DNA from: Nevskia soli DSM 19509 | GTDB lineage: Bacteria > Pseudomonadota > Gammaproteobacteria > Nevskiales > Nevskiaceae | Assembly (NCBI RefSeq): GCF_000711955.1 | Contig: NZ_JONR01000007.1 | Span: forward strand, 169,650 to 233,649 | DNA length: 64,000 nucleotides | Reading direction: 5' to 3' | Shown: piece by piece, positions 1 to 9,035 of the stretch | Numbering within the stretch: the stretch's first letter is position 1 | How the letters are laid out: each line of letters begins with the position of its first letter | Notes under the pieces: generated by a model | Database searches by the model: none | Told to the model about the DNA's origin: nothing | What the model saw: only the letters and a program-made list of their open reading frames with translations | Translations under genes and position numbers: made by a program

Positions 1-2
1 CC

Positions 3-860
3 GAACTGGTGGCCGATCCGCGCATCGCCGGCGTCGCCTTCACCGGCTCGGTGGAAGTGGCGCAGCTGATCAACCGCAAGCTCGCCGCCCGCACCGGCCC
101 CATCGCCACCCTGATCGCCGAGACCGGCGGCCAGAACGCGATGATCGTCGATTCCTCGGCGCTGCCGGAGCAGGTGGTGAAGGACGCGCTGTACTCGTCC
201 TTCTACTCCGCCGGCCAGCGCTGCTCGGCGCTGCGCGTGCTGTTCCTGCAGGAAGAGATCGCCGACAAGACCATCCACATGCTCAAGGGCGCGATGCAGG
301 AACTGAGCATCGGCGATCCGGCCCTGCTCGCCACCGACGTCGGCCCGGTCATCGACGAAACCGCGCGCGCGCGGCTTGCCGCACACGGCGAGGCCATCGG
401 CAGGATCGGCAAGACCATCCACCAGCTGGCCCTGCCGGCGAGTTGTGCCCGCGGCACCTACTTCGCGCCGCTGGCGGTGGAGATCGAGAAGCTGGAACAA
501 CTCGAACAGGAACACTTCGGCCCGATCCTGCACATCGCCCGCTTCCCCGGCCGCGGCCTGGAGCGGGTGATCGAGTCGATCAACCAGTCGCAATTCGGCC
601 TGACCCTGGGCGTGCACAGCCGCATCGAATCCACCTGGCGCAAGGTGCAGACCCTGGCGCATGTCGGCAACTGCTACATCAATCGCGGCATGACCGGCGC
701 GGTGGTCGGGGTGCAGCCGTTCGGCGGTGAGGGACTGTCCGGTACCGGGCCGAAGGCGGGTGGGCCGCATTACCTGCTGCGGTTCATCACCGAACGCACG
801 CTGACGGTGAATACCGCAGCGGTTGGCGGCAATGCACGTCTGCTGGCTGCGTCGGGCTAA
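3..860 (+). CDS. putA: PutA, C-terminal part (P5C dehydrogenase domain), 5' truncated by window edge
   Basis: This is the C-terminal end of the bifunctional proline dehydrogenase / delta-1-pyrroline-5-carboxylate dehydrogenase, which oxidises proline to glutamate. The reading frame is open from base 3, so the true start lies upstream of the window; the GTG at base 9 is internal. Aldehyde-dehydrogenase hallmarks are visible: the general-base glutamate in AETGGQNAMIVDSS and the catalytic cysteine in SAGQRCSALRV. The tail GGEGLSGTGPKAGGPHYL is typical of PutA. Only about 286 of the usual 1,000 or more residues are present, so the N-terminal proline dehydrogenase and any DNA-binding domain cannot be judged. 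A long repeat-filled gap follows. Confidence 0.93.
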   Translation, partial: ELVADPRIAGVAFTGSVEVAQLINRKLAARTGPIATLIAETGGQNAMIVDSSALPEQVVKDALYSSFYSAGQRCSALRVLFLQEEIADKTIHMLKGAMQELSIGDPALLATDVGPVIDETARARLAAHGEAIGRIGKTIHQLALPASCARGTYFAPLAVEIEKLEQLEQEHFGPILHIARFPGRGLERVIESINQSQFGLTLGVHSRIESTWRKVQTLAHVGNCYINRGMTGAVVGVQPFGGEGLSGTGPKAGGPHYLLRFITERTLTVNTAAVGGNARLLAASG

Positions 861-891
861 AGCCCGGCTTGGTTTGACCCCCCTGCTGTTC

Positions 892-937
892 CCCCTCTCC
901 CCACGCATGTGGGGAGAGGGTCGGGGTGAGGGGTGCT
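892..937. repeat. CTCTCCC/GGGAGAG intergenic palindrome, copy 1
   Basis: A 12-bp perfect stem (CCCTCTCCCCAC pairing with GTGGGGAGAGGG, loop GCAT) is followed by GGGGTGAGGG. The same layout, a CTCTCCC palindrome next to CCTCACCCC, recurs near 5288-5425, 18866-18920 and 27698-27765 in other gaps. It lies 32 bp after the putA stop, so it may also act as a transcription barrier, but there is no T-run. Confidence 0.75.
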
Positions 938-1070
938 TTTCACCTGACTGAACACCACCCTCCGTTCGCCCCGAGTGCCCGCGAAGCGGGTGTGCTTTCC
1001 CGAATGTCCCGAGTGAATCGCAAAGCGATTTGTATCGAGGGAGGGGCCAAGCGCGGACCTCTCTCCCGTC

Positions 1071-1101
1071 GTCATTCCGGCGAAAGCCGGAATCCAGGCT
1101 T
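1071..1101. repeat. GTCATTCCGGCGAAAGCCGGAATCC palindrome
   Basis: A short palindrome ATTCCGGC-GAAA-GCCGGAAT followed by CCAGGCT. It belongs to a dispersed family with the form TGGATTCCCGCNTTCGCGGGAATGAC, seen again (either strand) at 11694-11720, 18755-18785 and between groES and groEL at about 57527-57553. Confidence 0.7.
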
Positions 1102-1138
1102 CGGTGAACTTGGGTGCTGGATCAACTCGCTTTGGACG

Positions 1139-1400
1139 CTGAAACCTCCGCGTACGCGCTTGCGCGCGAGGCATTGACAGCGCTTGCTGAGAGCCCGGTT
1201 CCGCCTTGAAGGCGGGTCACTTTCTTGTCTCCAGCGACAAGAAAGTAACCAAAGAAGCGCCGCCCCGGAGCCTGCGCCCATCAATCACCTGTCGGTGATT
1301 GATGGGTTCCCTGCGCTTCTCGCCCGCGGCGGGGTTTTCAGACAGGCCATCCCTGGCCTGTCTGAAAACGCTTCGGCATCCTGCCTCGCCTCGCGCCAAA
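1139..1400 (+). repeat. Long structured intergenic repeat (GAAAGTAACC family), copy A
   Basis: About 260 bp that align with 18207-18440. Shared blocks, in order, are: a GCGTACGCGC palindrome; CCGCCTTGAAGGCGG; a CTTGTC/GACAAG palindrome with GAAAGTAACCAAAGAA; CTGCGCC followed by a long hairpin; CCCTGCGCTTCTCGC; and CAGACAGGCCATCCCTGGCC. The long hairpin here (CCATCAATCACC / GGTGATTGATGG) has a sequence quite different from the one in copy B, but both are perfectly self-complementary. No gene is supported in the gap 861-1649; short open frames across it are by-products of the repeat. Confidence 0.8.
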
Positions 1401-1649
1401 CAGGCGCGAGCCCATGTCGCCGCGGACTGCGATGCTCGGCGCAGGCAACGGGGGGAACGTCAAAAACCACGTCAAAAGCGCAAAGCAACGTCAACAGCCT
1501 AAAACAACAGCAAAAGCGGTCTGCGGCTGATTTTTAAATGGGTTTCCGTCCTTCCCGCCGGTTCAAAATGCGCTGGCACATAGCGCGCTGGCCGCATGCG
1601 TGCCAACAACAAACCTTGGCACGCATGGCACGCATGGAGAATTCGGCCC

Positions 1650-3005
1650 TCAATCCCGCTTCGGCGCTTCCACCGAATACAGCGGCCACTTGCTCGGCAC
1701 GCCCTTCAGCTCATGGATGCCGCGCTCCTTGAACTTGTAGCGCGATCCGATCAGCACGTCGCGCACGGTGCGCGACACCAGCACGTCGCCGCCGTGGGCC
1801 AGGCCGAGGACGCGGGCGCCGATGTGTACGGCGGTGCCGCCGACGCGGCCGTCCTCGCGCAGTTCGAGTTCGCCGATGTGCAGGCCGGCGCGGATCTTGA
1901 TCTTGAGGTTCAGTTCCTTCAGCTCGGCGTGCAGGGCATGGGCGCAATCGATGGCGTTGCCGGGGGTGTTGAAGATGGACAGGGCGCCGTCGCCGGCGGA
2001 GTCGACCAGGCGGCCGCCGTAGCGTTCGATCTGGCCGCGTACGACCTGGTCGTGACGGTCGAGGACCTGGCGCCAGGCGGCGTCGCCGATCTTGGCGGCG
2101 AGGCGGGTCGAGTCGACCATGTCGGTGAACAGGACCGTGGCCAGCACCCGTTCCGGCTGGCTGCCGCGGCGCTGGCCGGTGATGAATTCCTCCATCAGGC
2201 CCAGGTATTCGTCGGCGCCATCCCAGGCGAAGTCGCCGTCGCCGCCGGACAGCTCGACATACTGCGCGCCGGGGATGTGCTCGGCGATGTAGCGCGATTG
2301 CGCGGCGGTGAACAGCTTCGCCTCGCGCCGGCCCAGCACCAGCGTCGGCACGCGCACCGTCGGCAGCACCGGGCGTGCGTCGATCCGCTGGCTTTCGCTG
2401 AGGTTTTCCACCACCTTGCGCGGCGAGGCCATGGCGCGCTGGAATTTGGCGAACCAGCGCATCACGGCCGGGTTCTGCGCCTGGCTCGGCACCCATAGCG
2501 CGGCGAATTCCTCGCTGCCCCATTTCTCGGCCACCAGCTCCAACAGCTGCTTCGCCGCCTTCGGCGAATGGCCCTGTGGATAGCCTTCGGCCTGAAGCAG
2601 GCTGGCGGTGGTGCTGCCCAGGATCAGGCCGGAGCAGCGCTGCGGGTGCTGTTCCACGAATTTCAGGATCAGCGGCCCGGCGTCCACCGTCCCGGCCAGT
2701 ACCGGCGCTCTTGCGCCGGTGGCTTCGAGCACGGCGAGCAGGTCCTGCGCCCAGTGCAGGTCGATGGAGCCGCCGTCATCGGGGCGCGGGTCGGAAACGC
2801 CGGAGCCGCGCCGGTCGAAGCGGATCAGCCGGCAGAAGGAAGCGATGCGGCGGTTGATGCGCGCATAGCTCGGCTCCTCCAGCTGGAGGTCGAGATGGCT
2901 CCATAGGCCGCTGGAGAAAACCATGTCGCGCGGCCCCTCGCCGAAGACCTGGTAGGCCACGCGGTCGTTGCCGACCTTGGTGAACTTCGTTTCTGGCTGA
3001 ATCAA
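1650..3005 (-). CDS. Alpha/beta-hydrolase-like domain fused to class III nucleotide cyclase
   Basis: A 451-residue protein with two parts. Residues 1 to about 275 have an alpha/beta-hydrolase fold with the usual RFDRRGSGVSD strand-loop. The nucleophile elbow reads LAGTVDAGP where active relatives have GxSxGG, so the serine is replaced by Val107 and the domain is probably a non-catalytic sensor. Residues 285-445 form a class III adenylate/guanylate cyclase homology domain: metal aspartates D295 (VLFTDMVDST) and D339 (VDSAGDGA), and the transition-state arginine R398 in VHIGARV. The base-recognising lysine expected four residues before D339 is Asp335. Cyclic nucleotide synthesis is therefore possible but the base specificity is uncertain. 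It is transcribed away from the neighbouring MATE gene. Confidence 0.88.
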   Translation of the reverse strand: MIQPETKFTKVGNDRVAYQVFGEGPRDMVFSSGLWSHLDLQLEEPSYARINRRIASFCRLIRFDRRGSGVSDPRPDDGGSIDLHWAQDLLAVLEATGARAPVLAGTVDAGPLILKFVEQHPQRCSGLILGSTTASLLQAEGYPQGHSPKAAKQLLELVAEKWGSEEFAALWVPSQAQNPAVMRWFAKFQRAMASPRKVVENLSESQRIDARPVLPTVRVPTLVLGRREAKLFTAAQSRYIAEHIPGAQYVELSGGDGDFAWDGADEYLGLMEEFITGQRRGSQPERVLATVLFTDMVDSTRLAAKIGDAAWRQVLDRHDQVVRGQIERYGGRLVDSAGDGALSIFNTPGNAIDCAHALHAELKELNLKIKIRAGLHIGELELREDGRVGGTAVHIGARVLGLAHGGDVLVSRTVRDVLIGSRYKFKERGIHELKGVPSKWPLYSVEAPKRD

Positions 3006-3127
3006 CGGCTTTTTCTGCCTGTTTTGCTTGTTCCGTATCGTAGCTGTACGGGGCGCCGCTTGTCCCGCTGGCTTATCATTGCGCCCCGGTACCGGGCCCC
3101 AATCCGGTGCAAGAAAATCCGCCTGTC

Positions 3128-4519
3128 ATGTCCCAGCCGTCCTCCAGTCCTGTCAGCGCCGCCGTCCGCACGGAGATCCGCGCCAACCTGAAGCTGGCGC
3201 TGCCGCTGATCGCCGCGCAGCTGGCCGGTGTGGGCATGGGCGCCATCGACACCATCTTCGCCGGGCGCCTCGGCGCGCAGGCGCTGGCGGCGGTGGCGGT
3301 GGGCGTCAATTTCAACGTCATCTTCTTCGTGCTGTTCATGGGCCTGTTCATGGCCTGCTCGCCGGTGGTGGCGCACATGGTCGGGGCGGGGCGGCCGCAG
3401 GCGGACATCGGCGCTTTCATCCGCAAGGCGAGCCGCTTCGCCTGGATCGCCGGCGCGGTGTGGGTGCTGCTGCTGAATCTGAGCGCGGCCCCGGCCCTGC
3501 GGCAGCTCAACTTGGACCCGCGCACCACCGACCTTGCCATCACCTTCGTCCGCGCCCTGTCCGGCAGCGGCTTCGGCCTGAGCCTGTGGTTCACCCTGCG
3601 CTTTTCCGCCGAGGGCCTGGGGCAGGTGCGGCCGATCCTCTATGCGGGGCTGGTGGGCCTGCTGTGCAACGCGGTGCTGGACTGGCTGCTGCTGTTCGGC
3701 CACTTCGGCATGCCGCGCCTGGGCGCGCCGGGCTGCGGCGTCGCCACCACCGTGTCCAGCCTGGCCATGGCCGGCGTGCTGCAATGGCAGTTCGGCCGCC
3801 GCGCCGGCCTGCGCGAAGTGATGCGGGCCAGCGCCAACGGCGCCGTCTGCGCCGAGGGCGTGCGCGAGATCCTGCGCATCGGCACGCCCATCGGCCTGAT
3901 CCTGCTGGCCGAGGCCGGCCTGTTCGTCACGGCGGCGATGCTGATGGCGGAGTTCGGCGACACCACCGTGGCGGCCTACCAGGTGGCGATCAACTTCGCC
4001 TCGATGGTGTTCATGATCCCGGTGGGCGTGGCCCTGGCCACCACCGTGCGCGTCGGCCATGCCGCCGGCGCCGGCCAGCACCGCACGGCGCGCTTCCGCG
4101 GCTTCGTCGGCATGGGCCTGGGACTGGCCAACGCCGCTTCCAACGCCGCCATCATGGCGCTGTTCGGCGGCGTCATCGCGGGGTTCTACACTGCGGACGC
4201 CGGCATCGCGGCGGAAGCGACCTATTTCATGCTGCTGGCCGCCGCCTTCCAGTTCTTCGACGGCCTGCAGGCCACCGCCAACGGCGCCCTGCGCGGGGTC
4301 AAGGATACGCGCCTGCCGATGCTGATCACCCTGGTGTCCTACTGGCTGGTCGGCATGCCGGTGGCGTGGTGGCTGGCGTTCCACGGCGGCCTGGGGCCGG
4401 GCGGGCTGTGGTGGGGCCTCACCGCCGGCCTCGGCGCGGCCTCGATCGGGCTGTCGCTGCGTTACTGGCTGCAGACACGGCACGCGGCCGAGGCGAATCG
4501 ATCTGAGCTTATGGCTTGA
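3128..4519 (+). CDS. MATE-family multidrug/sodium antiporter
   Basis: A polytopic inner-membrane exporter of about 463 residues, the usual length for NorM/MdtK-type MATE proteins, which expel cationic drugs in exchange for sodium or protons. Two halves of about six membrane segments each are visible; the first includes AAQLAGVGMGAIDTIFAGRL, a typical MATE helix 1-2 motif. ATG at 3128 is preferred over an in-frame GTG at 3107. Divergent from the hydrolase-cyclase gene; nothing nearby points to the substrate. The assignment to MATE is firm, the subfamily is not. Confidence 0.9.
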   Translation: MSQPSSSPVSAAVRTEIRANLKLALPLIAAQLAGVGMGAIDTIFAGRLGAQALAAVAVGVNFNVIFFVLFMGLFMACSPVVAHMVGAGRPQADIGAFIRKASRFAWIAGAVWVLLLNLSAAPALRQLNLDPRTTDLAITFVRALSGSGFGLSLWFTLRFSAEGLGQVRPILYAGLVGLLCNAVLDWLLLFGHFGMPRLGAPGCGVATTVSSLAMAGVLQWQFGRRAGLREVMRASANGAVCAEGVREILRIGTPIGLILLAEAGLFVTAAMLMAEFGDTTVAAYQVAINFASMVFMIPVGVALATTVRVGHAAGAGQHRTARFRGFVGMGLGLANAASNAAIMALFGGVIAGFYTADAGIAAEATYFMLLAAAFQFFDGLQATANGALRGVKDTRLPMLITLVSYWLVGMPVAWWLAFHGGLGPGGLWWGLTAGLGAASIGLSLRYWLQTRHAAEANRSELMA

Positions 4520-4625
4520 TTAGTTCTAAGGCCGGTGCATCATAATGGACATCCTGCCCAAGCCGCCGGGCATCCATGCCCGGACTGTTGAAACAAGCGG
4601 GCACCTGCCCACCGGAGGAAACAAC

Positions 4626-5261
<636 letters not shown>

Positions 5262-5287
5262 CCGGCGGCCAACGGCCGCCGACCACC

Positions 5288-5425
5288 GTCCCTCTCCCTT
5301 TGGGAGAGGGGAGGGCCGAGCGCGGAGCGCTTGGCGGGGTGAGGGCGCACTTTCCACATTGCGGCTCACTCGTTGAGTGAGTCCCTCACCCCTGCCCCTC
5401 TCCCGGAGGGAGAGGGGAAAGCCCG
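5288..5425. repeat. Inverted pair of CTCTCCC palindromes between prx and ilvD
   Basis: Two copies of the CTCTCCC/GGGAGAG palindrome lie here in opposite order: 5288-5342, ending in GGGGTGAGGG, and 5380-5425, beginning with CCCTCACCCC. They fill almost all of the 179-bp gap between two convergent genes. Between them is a small GCTCACTCGTTGAGTGAG palindrome. Confidence 0.7.
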
Positions 5426-5440
5426 TGTGTTTGAATCGCC

Positions 5441-7360
5441 TTAGCTGCGCGGTTCCTTGATCGGCGCCTGCGCGGGCTTGGCGGTGGGGCCTACGCCGGG
5501 CAGGCGGATGCTCGACAGGTCGCGCACCGCGCCGCGATCGGCCGATGTCGCCATCAGCGCGTAGGCCTGCAGGGCTTGCGAGACGTAGCGCGTGCGGTTT
5601 TCCGGCTGCCAGCTCGCCGGGCCGCGCGCTTCCATCGCCTGGCGGCGTGCCGCCAGCTGCTCTTCGCTGACCACCAGGCGGATGCTGCGCTTCGGGATGT
5701 CGATGGCGATGGTGTCGCCGTCCTCCACCAGGCCGATCATTCCGCCTTCCGCCGCTTCCGGCGAGACGTGGCCGATCACCAGGCCGGAGGAGCCGCCGGA
5801 GAAGCGGCCGTCGGTCAGCAGCGCGCATTGCTTGCCCAGGCCCTTCGACTTGATGTACGAAGTCGGGTAGAGCATTTCCTGCATGCCGGGGCCGCCGCGC
5901 GGGCCCTCGTAGCGGATGACGATGACGTCGCCGGGCTGCACCTGGTCGCCGAGGATGCCGTCGACGGCGTCTTCCTGGCTTTCGAACACGCGGGCGCGGC
6001 CGGTGAATTTGAGGATGCTGTCGTCCACGCCCGCGGTCTTGACGATGCAGCCGCGCTCGGCGATGTTGCCGTAAAGCACGGCGAGGCCGCCGTCCTGGCT
6101 GTAGGCATGGGCGCGGTCGCGGATGCAGCCGTTGGCGCGGTCGAAGTCCAGCTTGTCGAAGCGGCGGTTCTGGCTGAAGGCCACCTGCGTCGGCACGCCG
6201 CCCGGCGCGGCGAGAAACATCTGGTGCAGTTCCGCGCTGTCGTTGAGCAGCACGTCATTGGCTTCGATGGCCGCGCCCAGGCTGGGAGCGTGCACGCTGC
6301 CCACCGAGGTATCCAGCAGACCGGCGCGCGACAGCTCGCCGAGGATGGCGAAGATGCCGCCGGCGCGGTGCACGTCCTCGATGTGGTACTTCTGCGAGGC
6401 CGGCGCCACCTTGCACAGGCAGGGCACGCGGCGCGAGATGCGGTCGATGTCCGCCATCAGGAAATCCACGCCGCCTTCCTGCGCCGCCGCCAGCAGGTGC
6501 AGCACGGTGTTGGTGGAGCCGCCCATGGCCACGTCCAGCGTGATCGCATTCTCGAACGCCGCCTTGGTGGCGATGGAGCGCGGCAGCACGCTGGCGTCGT
6601 CGTTCACGTACCAGCGCTTGCACAGCTCCACCACCAGGCGCCCGGCCTTCAGGAACAGCTCCTTGCGGTCGGCATGGGTGGCCAGGATGGTGCCGTTGCC
6701 CGGCAGCGACAGGCCCAGCGCCTCGGTCAGGCAGTTCATCGAATTGGCGGTGAACATGCCCGAGCAGGAGCCGCAGGTGGGGCAGGCCGAGCGCTCGACG
6801 GCGGCCACGTCCTCGTCCGACACGTTGATGTCGCCGGCCTGGATCATCGCGTCGATCAGGTCCAGCTTCACCACCTCGTCCTTGCCGTGCTTCGAGGCAA
6901 TGACGCGGCCGGCTTCCATCGGGCCGCCGGAGACGAACACCACCGGGATGTTCAGGCGCATCGCCGCCAGCAGCATGCCCGGCGTGATCTTGTCGCAGTT
7001 GGAAATGCACACCATGGCATCGGCGCAGTGCGCGTTGACCATGTATTCCACCGAATCGGCGATCAGCTCGCGCGAGGGCAGCGAATAGAGCATGCCGCCG
7101 TGGCCCATGGCGATGCCGTCGTCCACGGCGATGGTGTTGAATTCCTTGGCCACGCCGCCGGCCGCCTCGATCTCGCGGGCGACCATCTGGCCCAGGTCCT
7201 TCAGGTGCACGTGTCCGGGCACGAACTGGGTGAAGGAATTGACCACGGCGACGATGGGCTTGCCGAAATCGCCGTCCTTCATGCCGGTGGCGCGCCACAG
7301 CGCGCGGGCGCCGGCCATGTTGCGGCCGTGGGTGGAAGTGCGGGAGCGATAGTGCGGCAT
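5441..7360 (-). CDS. ilvD: Dihydroxy-acid dehydratase
   Basis: IlvD removes water from 2,3-dihydroxy-3-methylbutanoate and its homologue, the third step of valine and isoleucine synthesis. The 639-residue protein has the diagnostic start MPHYRSRTSTHGRNMAGARA, the iron-sulfur ligands in ISNCDKITPGM and CPTCGSCSGMF, and the conserved GRFSGGSSGLVIGHVSPEA near the end. A tail of about 20 residues (ending APIKEPRS) extends beyond the usual C-terminus. ATG at 7360 matches the family start. It is transcribed alone; ilvA, the isoleucine-specific first enzyme, is 14 kb away. Confidence 0.97.
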   Translation of the reverse strand: MPHYRSRTSTHGRNMAGARALWRATGMKDGDFGKPIVAVVNSFTQFVPGHVHLKDLGQMVAREIEAAGGVAKEFNTIAVDDGIAMGHGGMLYSLPSRELIADSVEYMVNAHCADAMVCISNCDKITPGMLLAAMRLNIPVVFVSGGPMEAGRVIASKHGKDEVVKLDLIDAMIQAGDINVSDEDVAAVERSACPTCGSCSGMFTANSMNCLTEALGLSLPGNGTILATHADRKELFLKAGRLVVELCKRWYVNDDASVLPRSIATKAAFENAITLDVAMGGSTNTVLHLLAAAQEGGVDFLMADIDRISRRVPCLCKVAPASQKYHIEDVHRAGGIFAILGELSRAGLLDTSVGSVHAPSLGAAIEANDVLLNDSAELHQMFLAAPGGVPTQVAFSQNRRFDKLDFDRANGCIRDRAHAYSQDGGLAVLYGNIAERGCIVKTAGVDDSILKFTGRARVFESQEDAVDGILGDQVQPGDVIVIRYEGPRGGPGMQEMLYPTSYIKSKGLGKQCALLTDGRFSGGSSGLVIGHVSPEAAEGGMIGLVEDGDTIAIDIPKRSIRLVVSEEQLAARRQAMEARGPASWQPENRTRYVSQALQAYALMATSADRGAVRDLSSIRLPGVGPTAKPAQAPIKEPRS

Positions 7361-7510
7361 GGTCTGGCCTGCGCGAAGAATGCGGTGGGGTCTGCAATTC
7401 TAGCCCGTATTGCCCGCGGAAACAGGTGCGCCGGGGTGCCCGGGCGGTCAAACCTGCTTTGTGATGAAGGGGTTAGCGGGCACGGAGCTGGCTGCCTTGC
7501 GCCGGAAGCC

Positions 7511-7556
7511 GTGTTGCGTGCGTGCACGTGCGGGGGGAGTTGCGCGCGCACGCGCC
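7511..7556. repeat. G-looped hairpin repeat, copy 1 (left flank of accessory patch)
   Basis: Begins GTGTTGCG, then the arm GCGTGCGTGC (7516-7525), a loop containing six G, and the arm GCGCGCACGC (7544-7553); the arms pair with one G-T wobble. Similar elements occur at 10472-10512 and 10844-10884, so copies lie on both sides of the unknown gene, hicAB and repA-like genes. Apart from this hairpin I see nothing else in the 7361-7674 gap except the ilvD leader. Confidence 0.65.
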
Positions 7557-7674
7557 GGGTGCGGGCGGGGCAGGGTTGCCGCCCCGGCGAAGGCGCCCGT
7601 CGTTTATCCCGCCGGTGGGCGCGGGCATACTGGCGCACCCCCTTCTGGCCGCGCGGCGGTAAAGGAAGCCGCGC

Positions 7675-8241
7675 CTGCCGACCCAGCCCAAGCCCAAGAA
7701 GCCGCCCGCGCGGGGCACGCCCACGCTGCGCCTGACGGCGCGGCACCGTGCGCTGGTGCTGGAGGACCTGCTCAACATTCCCGCGCGTGATCCGCGGGCT
7801 GCCGCGCTGATCAAGCAACTGGAAACCCTGCTGGCGGTGGGCCGTGCGGAACTGACGCGCGTAGCCATGGAGCCGCTGGCGCCGCATCTGCGCGCCGAGA
7901 TCAAGCCCATCGCCGCCGCCGCGAAGAAGCTGGCGGCCCTGCTCGATCCGCAACAGCACACTGGCGCCGCCCGCTCGCGCCTGGCCAAGCACGGGGGGCC
8001 GAACCCGGACCTGCTGCGCAAGCACCTGGCCGGCCTGGAATTCGCCTGCGCACAGGCCGACAAGGCGCTGCTGGCGCAAGGCAAGGGCAGCGGCGGCGAA
8101 TTGCGGCGGCGGCAGAAGCAGGTGCGCGACACGCATCGGCGCATGCACAGCAGCTTCTTCGACCGCTGCGCCGTGGACGGCACCGCCGAGGACAAGCAGG
8201 AATTCCTTGAGCTGTGCGAGAAGTATCTGCGCGCCGCATAG
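7675..8241 (+). CDS. Hypothetical helical protein, probable CTG start
   Basis: A protein of unknown function, 188 residues from a CTG at 7675 or 161 residues from the first GTG at 7756. The frame opens after a TAA at 7660. A clear ribosome site AAAGGAAG (7661-7668) stands six bases before CTG-CCG-ACC-CAG, giving a natural-looking basic N-terminus (PTQPKPKKPPARGTPTLRL), so CTG is the better-placed start although rare. The protein is rich in Ala, Leu, Lys and Arg and predicted helical, with the tail FLELCEKYLRAA. No catalytic motif is recognised. It lies upstream of hicAB in the accessory patch. Confidence 0.65.
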   Translation: MPTQPKPKKPPARGTPTLRLTARHRALVLEDLLNIPARDPRAAALIKQLETLLAVGRAELTRVAMEPLAPHLRAEIKPIAAAAKKLAALLDPQQHTGAARSRLAKHGGPNPDLLRKHLAGLEFACAQADKALLAQGKGSGGELRRRQKQVRDTHRRMHSSFFDRCAVDGTAEDKQEFLELCEKYLRAA

Positions 8242-8256
8242 GATGAAGGATGGTAA

Positions 8257-8286
8257 TTGTAAGTAGTATCTATTAGTGATACTATT
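8257..8286 (+). promoter_or_regulatory. Candidate hicA promoter with overlapping operator palindrome
   Basis: A -35-like TTGTAA (8257-8262), a 17-bp spacer and a -10-like TACTAT (8280-8285). A 21-bp inverted repeat TAGTATC-TATTAGT-GATACTA (8264-8284) fills the spacer and overlaps the -10. This is where an autorepressing antitoxin such as HicB would bind. Transcription would begin near 8292, almost at the hicA start codon. Confidence 0.6.
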
Positions 8287-8289
8287 TGG

Positions 8290-8547
8290 GTGGTGAAACG
8301 CAAGCATGCCAAAACCCTTGCCACGATCTTCGCGCGCCCGACCTCGGCCAATATCCAGTGGCGTGATGTCGAGGCTTTGTTCAAGTCCCTCGGCGCGGAC
8401 ATTGAAGAGCGGGAAGGTTCGCGGGTTGCGGTGATCCTGTTCGGTGAAGTCCAGGTATACCACCGGCCTCACCCGGAGCCGACAACCGATAAAGGGGTGG
8501 TGGCCAGCGTTCGCAAATGGCTGGAGTCACACGGAGTTATCCCATGA
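8290..8547 (+). CDS. hicA: HicA-type mRNA interferase toxin
   Basis: An 85-residue toxin of the HicA family, whose members cleave mRNA and are neutralised by HicB. It shows the family start (V)KRKHAKTLATIF, a double-stranded-RNA-binding-like fold, and the block EEREGSRV...VYHRPHPEPTTDKG. In the best-studied HicA proteins a histidine follows GS; here it is arginine, as I recall for the longer KRKH subfamily, and the HRPHP histidines may serve instead. The start is GTG at 8290 or 8293, with no good ribosome site and a promoter immediately upstream, so the mRNA may be leaderless. It overlaps hicB by four bases. Confidence 0.85.
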   Translation: MVKRKHAKTLATIFARPTSANIQWRDVEALFKSLGADIEEREGSRVAVILFGEVQVYHRPHPEPTTDKGVVASVRKWLESHGVIP

Positions 8548-8879
8548 ACAACGTAATGAACATCGAGGGCCACACGGCCGTCATCACCTTCGATCCTGAG
8601 CTGAACCAGTTTCGCGGCGAATTCACAGGGCTTAACGGCGGCGCGGATTTCTATGCAAGCAGCGTTGACGCATTGCGCAAAGAGGGGGTGCGTTCGCTCA
8701 AGACGTTCCTGGCGGTATGCAAGGAGCGCGGCATCGAGCCGCGCAAGACATTCTCCGGCAAGTTTGTAGTCCGGGTTCCGGCGAATCTGCATGCCCGTGT
8801 CACCGAGGCGGCCAGCGCCGCCGGCGTGAGTCTGAATCAATGGGTGCAGCAGGCTCTTGAGCGCGAGGTTCACCCGTAG
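8544..8879 (+). CDS. hicB: HicB antitoxin
   Basis: A 111-residue partner of HicA. The N-terminal half has the partial RNase-H-like HicB fold (GHTAVITFDPELNQFRGEF). The C-terminal half, VVRVPANLHARVTEAASAAG, is a ribbon-helix-helix DNA-binding segment, consistent with autorepression through the palindrome at 8264-8284. The start ATG at 8544 overlaps the hicA stop as ATGA, so the pair is translationally coupled in the usual toxin-antitoxin order. Confidence 0.87.
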   Translation: MNNVMNIEGHTAVITFDPELNQFRGEFTGLNGGADFYASSVDALRKEGVRSLKTFLAVCKERGIEPRKTFSGKFVVRVPANLHARVTEAASAAGVSLNQWVQQALEREVHP

Positions 8880-9035
8880 GAGCTGTAACGGGCCGCTCAA
8901 AATCGCGTCAGGCAATCCGCAACAAGCCTTCCATCGCGCCCCGCCGAAAGCGGGTATCCGCCACCCGCATTCACTCCGGCCGCCCCCGGCAAGAGGCATA
9001 AAACAGCAGGCGTACTTTCCATCCGGAGCACGCCC

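Noticed and set aside
926..1537. Several short plus- and minus-strand open frames in the putA-cyclase gap
   Set aside because: They overlap the structured repeats in several frames at once and have no ribosome sites or homology.
5576..7735. A 719-codon plus-strand frame opposite ilvD
   Set aside because: Low-complexity His/Ala/Gly/Arg translation; mirror of the ilvD codon pattern.
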